A stretch of 12,101 nt of DNA from DATKZS01 sp035527835 [NCBI: bacterium] (GTDB lineage: Bacteria; RBG-13-61-14), in NCBI GenBank assembly GCA_035527835.1, contig DATKZS010000165.1, positions 1 to 12,101 of the forward strand, written 5' to 3'. The position numbers and the translations under genes were made by a program. Positions within the stretch are counted from its first letter, which is position 1. Every line of letters begins with the position of its first letter. The notes under the pieces were generated by a model. The model made no database searches. It was not told the DNA's origin and saw only the letters and a program-made list of their open reading frames with translations. Below, in pieces: positions 7,901 through 12,101 of this stretch.

Positions 7901-8233
7901 ATTCAGCTTCCGGCGGTACTCGTCATTGGACCGGAGCGCGGCTTCCAGGTCGTTGAGCGCCTTGGCGGAGTTCTCCATGAAATCAATCCACATCCCCGCC
8001 GGCCGGTTTCCCTGCTTGGCCGTCTCCGGGCTGATGGACATGGCCACCCTGCCGGAGATGCTGAAAACCTCCTCCAGTCCCGGCACCTGCAGGTCCAGGA
8101 TGATCGCCGCGCCCACGTGCTCGACCTTGGCCACCGGAAGGAACAGCCTCCCCTCCCGCAGCAGCGGATAGTCCTTTGCGAACTGATCCGCGTTCGGATA
8201 CTTAAGACGTAGATGTTTCACCGGCGTCGTCAT
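4955..8233 (-). CDS. Large PilZ-like / HEAT-repeat protein
   Basis: A 1092-residue protein of unknown function. Residues about 20-100 resemble a PilZ-like domain (LFLPVAKV, ISGRVAMSI, RPAGMWIDF), but the RxxxR and [D/N]xSxxG motifs for cyclic-di-GMP are not clear. Residues about 115-385 are a disordered Ala/Pro/Glu-rich linker. Residues about 386-515 form a folded module with AYYEPNHPSA (410-419) and TDLLISGVLEG (451-461) that I recall from other large HEAT-containing bacterial proteins. A helical region follows. About 820-1090 are HEAT-type repeats (GAPALERVRKIL, PQLREEALNSLVRF, GPGSAKLLEAVA). There is no signal peptide or membrane segment, so it is probably a cytoplasmic scaffold. No enzyme motif is seen. 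It starts the unit with the methyltransferase. Confidence 0.85.
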   Translation of the reverse strand: MTTPVKHLRLKYPNADQFAKDYPLLREGRLFLPVAKVEHVGAAIILDLQVPGLEEVFSISGRVAMSISPETAKQGNRPAGMWIDFMENSAKALNDLEAALRSNDEYRRKLNLSERPGQAPEVKLERIKPEAPAPAPDRKSAADEKPAAGSAPSSQPIFSESFRPPAPPPSRRGTREKLAPETKTRAKPIPSERIRPAASHPSQPSATETGKTPSPPLAGNEAAGEEFILNEEAPAKAPQAEAHGAAPSPNHPENAIAPSPADEGPELEDELVQPGPKEGPSVAFDDAAADQKPEEAKAAPLEETAAGAPEKSGPPTPEEPEADASGSSAAARPAAKVEQGSPTKTDPDAVEVGWVREVLDQGEVPQEEVELPPEKPGIQERSDLTPKERERLEPVGLFIMDLVKAMAKSAYYEPNHPSAMAAREGLYAQFKEALKDSPEIMITHMITKERTDLLISGVLEGQISVRTVVGAGMAETFIPKLKEYFERKGLLSIALKKDLAEEAFGAFITIMSDPRADRGQAGEQAGAILTKMLAECGVSEVSAVFIDDVIELEDKVSWRVQMAINRLAKDLRVMPMFKNMNEREMRRMKVRIVQDIIRPLRVPALLKEIILNCYVIAKHSKDLDEEDLESSVIASFPFSMLMATSKLIFADLDHLRERQKEDPDSAVIARRLRGAIRIVRLIALRVIEENAPGAREFLEGLYFKEILAFHELPPQVQYRVNTVKLTNDVKDNLEGYVREVEQAARVEDARTLIQCFQRVAPIMIEKHDWAPLLAITRSLHRAGTDNAVFRDGPGDLRNPIGQVFSGLIEDLVKAFDKIEAGDLAAADEIAVLLGDLGVELLAKVLSVSEVRSARKNAVDTLVKIGAPALERVRKILDDPVQAWFLQRNALLIISMIGGGEDDIKRARRFLRHSKPQLREEALNSLVRFEGKAAESALIAALDDSDRRTVRRALAGLSLIQPLSEAAIKGMLTRITSEPGKTRETPKDHEDKIALLIRSIGTMPDPPLLAEIESTLIEVGEKRWKKKGGILKKLRRTLEEEDAPVVLLAVVEALGRLGGPGSAKLLEAVAKDDSPLGAKAKEAANRLQLRNQT

Positions 8234-8280
8234 GGATCAAGTTCCAGGGTAGAAACAGTTTACCATCCCCTGATCCATGA
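8230..8280. repeat. 10-bp inverted repeat spanning the HEAT gene start
   Basis: TCATGGATCA (8230-8239) and TGATCCATGA (8271-8280) are perfect reverse complements separated by 31 bases, about 41 bases centre to centre. One arm contains the start codon of the HEAT gene; the other abuts its predicted -10. It could be a paired operator. Confidence 0.6.
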
Positions 8281-8308
8281 TGATACAGAATTTGTCATGC
8301 GCGGGCAA
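8280..8308 (-). promoter_or_regulatory. Promoter of the HEAT/methyltransferase unit
   Basis: On the minus strand, TTGCCC (8308-8303), a 17-base spacer, then TATCAT (8285-8280), giving 4/6 and 5/6 matches to the sigma-70 consensus. The start point would be near 8273, about 40 bases before the ATG at 8233. Confidence 0.5.
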
Positions 8309-8510
8309 TGGCCCCGCTCGCGGCCGGGCCTCGGAGCTAAAGCAACGGCGACAACAACCGGGCCACGCCGTTAATATGCCATTAAAGGCCAGAACCCGGG
8401 TCGTCAGGTTATTTGGGCACGACCAGGAAGAGGTTGCCTCCACCCCGGCGGACGTGGAGCAGGACGGGTCCGCCTCCGGCCGCGCGGGCTCGTTCCGGCG
8501 GCGTCCGGGT

Positions 8511-8539
8511 TTGACAATCGCCCTGGTTTCAGGTAGGTT
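8511..8539 (+). promoter_or_regulatory. Promoter of the DUF507 gene
   Basis: TTGACA (8511-8516), a 17-base spacer, then TAGGTT (8534-8539). The start point would be near 8546, giving a 5' untranslated region of about 34 bases. The -10 resembles that of the pyr promoter (TAAGGT). Confidence 0.6.
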
Positions 8540-8579
8540 GAGAACGGAAAATTTCAAGAAGTTCCATCCGTCATTAGCC

Positions 8580-9098
8580 ATGAGAATCTACCGGGGAAAA
8601 ATCAAGCCCATCGCGGAAGACATTGTCAACAGCCTCGTCCGGGAAGAGGACATCGAGGTCCCGCCCGAGGAGGTCCCCGAGGTGATCCTGGACGTGGAGG
8701 CCATCATCAAGGAGCACCTGCGCATGGAGGAGGAGATCGCGAGCCAGGCCCGGGAGATGATCCAGAAGCGCGGGATCAGCTACACCGAGTTCGGCAAGCT
8801 GAAAAGGATGATCGCGGAGGAGAAGGGGTTCGAGTCTGGAGACAAGGCCATCATCTGGATCACCAATCAGATCATCGAGAGCTTCATGTACAACAACCGG
8901 GTGGAGGAGGTCTACACCGAGGACCACGGGCTGCGCCAGAAGATCGCCAAGGTCTTTGACACCCACCTGGGCATCGCCCTGGAAGTGGACCGCGAGGTCC
9001 GCGACAAGATCAAGCACCTGGAGGAAGGCACGCCCGAGTGGGACATCGAATACCAGAAACTCTACCGCACTATCGCCCGCCGCAAGGGGCTGCTCTAG
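8580..9098 (+). CDS. DUF507 family protein
   Basis: A 172-residue protein of the DUF507 family, function unknown; to my knowledge the family is found mainly in Desulfobacterota/Myxococcota, Aquificota and Acidobacteriota. The opening MRIYRGKIKPIAEDIVNSLV is typical and fixes the start at 8580 rather than the in-frame ATG at 8277. It is highly charged and helical, with no signal peptide or membrane segment. Two halves appear related: HLRMEEEIASQAREMI (46-61) and HLGIALEVDREVRDKI (129-144). The only plus-strand gene in the window, it faces the URO-D-like gene across a perfect palindrome. There is no clear Shine-Dalgarno. Confidence 0.85.
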   Translation: MRIYRGKIKPIAEDIVNSLVREEDIEVPPEEVPEVILDVEAIIKEHLRMEEEIASQAREMIQKRGISYTEFGKLKRMIAEEKGFESGDKAIIWITNQIIESFMYNNRVEEVYTEDHGLRQKIAKVFDTHLGIALEVDREVRDKIKHLEEGTPEWDIEYQKLYRTIARRKGLL

Positions 9099-9117
9099 TT
9101 GGATGTTTAGAAAATAC

Positions 9118-9203
9118 TTTTGACAGGATTAACAGGATTTACCGGATGTTCAGAATCCGCCTCCTGTTTTTTCATCCGGTAAATCCTGTTAATCCTGTCA
9201 AAA
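9118..9203. repeat. Perfect 31-bp-arm palindrome of 9-bp units
   Basis: The left arm 9118-9148 is TTTT followed by GACAGGATT, AACAGGATT and TACCGGATG; the right arm 9173-9203 is its perfect reverse complement, around a 24-base centre that holds one more degenerate unit (TTCAGAATC). It lies 19 bases after the DUF507 stop and 45 bases from the stop of the convergent URO-D-like gene, so it can act as a two-way transcript end or message protector. It is a well-known type of intergenic repeat in environmental bacteria, with unknown origin. Confidence 0.9.
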
Positions 9204-9248
9204 ATCTTTTCATTCTTTCAGGGCGCGGCCTCGCGGCATGAGGAGCTG

Positions 9249-10415
9249 TTAATAATATCCGTATTTTTTCACCGCCCCGACCATTGCCCTTACGTTCTCG
9301 ACCTTGGCGTTAAATGGGACCTCGCACCCGGCGCCCAGGGTGAACGCGCCGTCCCTTCCCACTTCCTCGATCAGCCGCTTGCAATAGGCCTCGACCGTTG
9401 CCGGCTCGGCCTGATAGAGCATGAGGGGCGGCACGTCGCCCAGGATGCTGACGTGATTGCCGAGCACCTTGCGGGCGCGGAAGATGTCGGAGGCGCCGTC
9501 GAGCTGGACCGTGCAGGAGGCGGGCGGCAGCTCTTTTAAAAGCTCCAGGTTGCGGTCCCAGTTGCCGTCCATGTGCAGCGCGGTCAGGATGCCGTGGCGG
9601 GCCAGGCGCCCGCAGATTTTGGTGAGGCTTGGCAGCGCCAGGTCCCGGAACATGCGGGGCGAGATGAAGTCGTTGCTGGAGCGGTGGCACAGCACCATGA
9701 AGCGCTTGACCCCGGTCACGCGGCGGGAGGCCCGGGCCGCGAGCACAAAGCTCGGGACCGCGGCCATGGCGGCCTCCGCCACCAGCTCCGGGACCTCCAT
9801 CAAGTCGTCAATGAACGGCTCGAAGCTCCGGGTGCAGGAGAAGGTGTCAAACGGCGCTTCCAGGCCGCCTCCATAGTACATGGCCACGCCCAGCCTCCTC
9901 CAGATGCGCGTGTTCTGGCGGTAGTAATGGGCCTGGAGCGCGCCGTCGCGGATGAGCCGGAGGATGCCGCGGGCGCCCTGGAGGCGCGGATGGTTGGCGC
10001 GCCGCACCAGCTTGGTGAGCAGGGACAGGAAGGCGAGCCGGTCTCCGCCCTTATAGCGCTTGACCAACCACTCGTAGTCGCTCCGCTTCATGATCTCCAT
10101 TTCCAGGAACTGGGCGGGGCTGTCGGCGGGCAGCTCGCGGCCGGGGACTTTCATCTTCATGGGCACGAGCCAGGTATAGGCCTCGGGGCTCGCGGCGTCG
10201 AGCAGGTAAGCGGCGTCCCAGGGGCCGGCCAGGTCATAACACGCGCGCATGGCCTGGTGATATTTCTTCCGGCTCCACCACAGGTCGGCGCAGGTCATGC
10301 CGGCGCAGGCCGCGGCAAAGTAATGGATGAGCGGGGCCACCGGCACCCGGTCAGGCACGCCGCAGCGCATGGCCGTGTCGAGCCGCTCTTCGCTGGTCAT
10401 CCGGTCGCTGGTCAT
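9249..10415 (-). CDS. Uroporphyrinogen decarboxylase-like protein
   Basis: A 388-residue protein of the URO-D superfamily. It is not HemE: the usual GAPWT segment is absent. It resembles the UroD/MtaA-type proteins often found with corrinoid methyltransferases (TSEERL...PDRVPVAP at the start; ISPRMFRDLALPSL; GAGCEVPFNAKVENVRAMV at the end). In MtaA-type enzymes zinc is held by a HxC and a later Cys. Here H281 is kept in LHMDGN but the expected Cys is Asp, while C364 in GAGCEVP is present, so metal binding is uncertain. The ATG at 10415 has GGAG 8 bases upstream; an ATG at 10499 or 10400 is also possible. It follows the cytochrome assembly gene on the same strand with a 192-base gap and may or may not be cotranscribed. 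Substrate unknown. Confidence 0.8.
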   Translation of the reverse strand: MTSDRMTSEERLDTAMRCGVPDRVPVAPLIHYFAAACAGMTCADLWWSRKKYHQAMRACYDLAGPWDAAYLLDAASPEAYTWLVPMKMKVPGRELPADSPAQFLEMEIMKRSDYEWLVKRYKGGDRLAFLSLLTKLVRRANHPRLQGARGILRLIRDGALQAHYYRQNTRIWRRLGVAMYYGGGLEAPFDTFSCTRSFEPFIDDLMEVPELVAEAAMAAVPSFVLAARASRRVTGVKRFMVLCHRSSNDFISPRMFRDLALPSLTKICGRLARHGILTALHMDGNWDRNLELLKELPPASCTVQLDGASDIFRARKVLGNHVSILGDVPPLMLYQAEPATVEAYCKRLIEEVGRDGAFTLGAGCEVPFNAKVENVRAMVGAVKKYGYY

Positions 10416-10607
10416 GGCGCTGGCTCCGTCCGGGGGACTGGCCAGGCCGGGTGAATGACGCCGGACAATGGCAGCGCAATCTTCATGGTCCTGGATCATA
10501 ACATTGCCCTATGCTCAGGCCAAGCCCGCGATGCGGGGTCGTTCGGGTCATGGTGAATGCGGGCGAGGATTGCGTGTTAAGTCGCTCCCGCATGGTGGCG
10601 GATGATG

Positions 10608-11879
10608 TTAGAACGAGGCGTAGGCGTGGTATCCGGGTCCGATGACGTTGACGCCGAGGTAGGTGAAGACGACGGAGGCGAAGCCGAGGATGGAGATGGC
10701 GGCGACGCGGCGGGGCGGCCAGTTGAGGGAGGTCCGGGAGTGGAGGTAGATGGTGTAGATGAGCCAGGTGATGAGCGACGCGGTCTCCTTGGGGTCCCAC
10801 TGCCAGTATTGGCCGAAGGCGTGCTTGGCCCAGACCGCGCCGGTGACGATGACCATGGTCATCAAGGGGAAGGCGATGGTGATGATGACGTAGTTCATGT
10901 TGTCGAGCTTGTTGGCGTCGGGCAGGAACTCGCGGATGCGGGGGAGCGTGAGGTCCAGGGCCACGGTGGCCCCGCCCACGAAGATGACGAGGCAGAGGAT
11001 GATGATCTTGAAGGGATTGCCGAAGAGCGCCAGCGCGGGGTCGGTGAGCGTGGCGCGGCTGAGGACGATGAGGCCCACGGCGGCCGAGAGCGTGCCCAAC
11101 AGCGTCACGAAGGGCGCGTAGGGAATGCCCAGGATGGCCGCGCTTTTTAACTCGTCGTCCTTGCGGAATAAATACAGGCCGGCGGCGATGACGAAGTAGA
11201 TGGCGGCGATGAGCAGGAGCTTTCCGGGGCCGCGGAGGGTGGCGAGGTCCGCGGTGACCTGGCCGTCGGGGGTCACGGTATTGAGGGTGAAGTATCCGTG
11301 GAGCAGGATGTTGAAGCGGTCGGATACCAGGGTCATGAAGGCCATGAAGAGGTTCGCCGCGAGGCCGAGCCATTTCCTGGGGACCCCGTCCTTGACCATG
11401 AACATGAGGGACGCGCCGAAGGACGCCACGAAGGCGCCGTAGGCCAGCGCGGCGATGGCGACGTGGGCGTGGAGCCAGTGCGACTGGAGCGCGGGCATCA
11501 GGTCCTGGATTTCCTTCCCGCTCGACGGGTTGAGCACCGCCGCGCCCATGGCCCCGAGCGCCACCGGCAGGATGAACGCGCCGCCCGCCTTGAACTTGTA
11601 CTTGGACTCGATGACCAGGTAAAACACGGCAATGCCCCACGAGAAGAAGAGCAGCGACTCATAGAGGTTGGTGAAGGGCGGGTGGGCGATCCCGGCCTGG
11701 ATCCAGCGGAAGGCGAGGCCCAGGGTATGGAGCGTCACGGCGGCCACGGCCGCGGCGGTGGCGGCCCGGCCCGGACCCGCGCTCTTCCTCGCCAGGTACA
11801 ACAGGTACAGCCCGATGGCCAGGACATAAAAAATTACCGCGGCCTTGAACGCGGTCTCACTCAGATAAAACCAGCTCAT
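10608..11879 (-). CDS. Cytochrome c assembly protein, CcsA/CcsB type
   Basis: Heme-handling membrane protein of system II cytochrome c biogenesis, which delivers heme for attachment to c-type cytochromes at the outer face of the cytoplasmic membrane. It has 423 residues. The WWD-type heme motif runs W350-AKHAFGQYWQWDPKET-366. Conserved histidines are seen at H51, H139 (SHWLHAHV), H380 (YLHSR) and H418 (GYHAYASF end). About 12 hydrophobic segments are visible. Residues about 165-325, between the first periplasmic-His helix and the WWD region, hold roughly four extra ones (176-195, 219-238, 253-275, 289-309); short homologues of about 280 residues have only a brief loop there. The usual ResB/CcsB partner is not in the window. 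There is no Shine-Dalgarno before the ATG. Confidence 0.9.
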   Translation of the reverse strand: MSWFYLSETAFKAAVIFYVLAIGLYLLYLARKSAGPGRAATAAAVAAVTLHTLGLAFRWIQAGIAHPPFTNLYESLLFFSWGIAVFYLVIESKYKFKAGGAFILPVALGAMGAAVLNPSSGKEIQDLMPALQSHWLHAHVAIAALAYGAFVASFGASLMFMVKDGVPRKWLGLAANLFMAFMTLVSDRFNILLHGYFTLNTVTPDGQVTADLATLRGPGKLLLIAAIYFVIAAGLYLFRKDDELKSAAILGIPYAPFVTLLGTLSAAVGLIVLSRATLTDPALALFGNPFKIIILCLVIFVGGATVALDLTLPRIREFLPDANKLDNMNYVIITIAFPLMTMVIVTGAVWAKHAFGQYWQWDPKETASLITWLIYTIYLHSRTSLNWPPRRVAAISILGFASVVFTYLGVNVIGPGYHAYASF

Positions 11880-11888
11880 TGGCCGAAT

Positions 11889-11917
11889 AAGATATAGGAG
11901 AACGGGGGCGGTTACAA
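11889..11917 (-). promoter_or_regulatory. Possible promoter of the cytochrome assembly gene
   Basis: On the minus strand, TTGTAA (11917-11912), a 17-base spacer, then TATCTT (11894-11889), each 4/6 matches. The predicted start point falls within a few bases of the ATG at 11879, which would make the message leaderless, consistent with the absent ribosome-binding site. Confidence 0.35.
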
Positions 11918-12047
11918 ATCGGTCGGCGGCCCCGCCTAGCGGCCAGGCGCCTTGGAGTGCGCCGGCACGACGGCGCTTTCATTGGCCTCTCCATCATTAA
12001 AACCGCATGAGCTCATTCAATAGAAAATGACACTCTTGTCCAAAATA

Positions 12048-12101
12048 GGCCGTAAGAAAACCGCCAAGACGCCAAGAGCGCCAAGGACCGCCAAGTAAAT
12101 C
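12048..12101 (+). repeat. Dispersed CGCCAAG-unit repeat, right-edge copy
   Basis: Aligns with 1-54 over the full 54 bases with two differences, in the same orientation. It is preceded by TGTCCAAAATA (12037-12047), which is also next to the inverted copy at 188-217. The window ends inside the repeat. The rest of the 11880-12101 spacer has no gene. Confidence 0.85.

Larger units (their letters stand above)
8234..8579. other. Divergent intergenic region
   Basis: A 346-base spacer between the HEAT gene (leftward) and the DUF507 gene (rightward). It holds predicted promoters for each and the 10-bp inverted repeat next to the HEAT start. Bases about 8310-8505 show no recognisable gene or site; open frames that cross it lack any family features. 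Confidence 0.65.

Noticed and set aside
8237-8581. 114-residue minus-strand frame in the divergent spacer
   Set aside because: It overlaps both predicted promoters, has no family similarity and unusual composition; treated as non-coding.
10530-10600. Terminator between the cytochrome assembly and URO-D-like genes
   Set aside because: Short hairpins such as CCCGC/GCGGG and ATGCGGG/CCCGCAT exist, but none is followed by a T-run.
10483-11640. 385-residue minus-strand frame overlapping the cytochrome assembly gene
   Set aside because: Arg/His/Pro-rich out-of-frame shadow; the frame at 10608-11879 has the WWD motif and membrane segments.
1-12101. Circular molecule because both ends match
   Set aside because: The two ends differ at two of 54 bases, and the element has another copy inside the window; a dispersed repeat explains it better.

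Overview
The window looks like chromosomal DNA from a GC-rich, probably Gram-negative bacterium of a poorly sampled lineage. The lineage signals are a DUF507 gene, a PilZ-like/HEAT protein, a system II (CcsA/CcsB-type) cytochrome c assembly gene, and several families of short-period inverted repeats between the genes. Together they suggest the Desulfobacterota, Nitrospirota, Acidobacteriota or a candidate phylum near them. This is inference only: there is no rRNA or single diagnostic marker here. I see no CRISPR array, transposase, phage gene or tRNA.

Layout from left to right (all genes are on the minus strand except the DUF507 gene). Positions 1-376 hold only repeats. Next come a YceD/DUF177 gene (377-937) and a 7-bp-period inverted repeat (983-1060). 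The pyrimidine operon follows, read leftward as pyrR (3396-3953), pyrB (2314-3249) and pyrC (1059-2330). Its leader (about 3954-4158) carries what looks like a complete PyrR attenuator: a promoter, a PyrR-binding hairpin with a CNGNGA hexaloop, a competing antiterminator and an intrinsic terminator. Upstream of that is a two-gene unit: a 1092-residue PilZ-like/HEAT protein (4955-8233) followed by a TrmN6-like methyltransferase (4222-4947). A divergent spacer (8234-8579) separates it from the plus-strand DUF507 gene (8580-9098). A perfect 31-bp-arm palindrome (9118-9203) lies between DUF507 and a convergent uroporphyrinogen-decarboxylase-like gene (9249-10415). The last gene is an enlarged CcsA/CcsB-type cytochrome c assembly gene (10608-11879). 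The right edge ends in a 54-bp repeat that is 52/54 identical to the left edge.

How the genes work together: PyrR senses the pyrimidine nucleotide pool and, by binding the leader RNA, should cause termination before pyrR-pyrB-pyrC. PyrB and PyrC catalyse the second and third steps of UMP synthesis. YceD belongs to a 23S rRNA/ribosome-linked family usually paired with rpmF, which is absent here. The cytochrome, URO-D-like, DUF507 and HEAT genes are separate units with no clear link to pyrimidine metabolism.

The best leads are the PyrR attenuator, apparently outside the Firmicutes, and the set of unrelated repeats that share one architecture: arms of 7-9-bp units facing each other in gene-free gaps. 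The large PilZ-like/HEAT protein and the extra four-helix segment in the cytochrome assembly protein are also worth a look.
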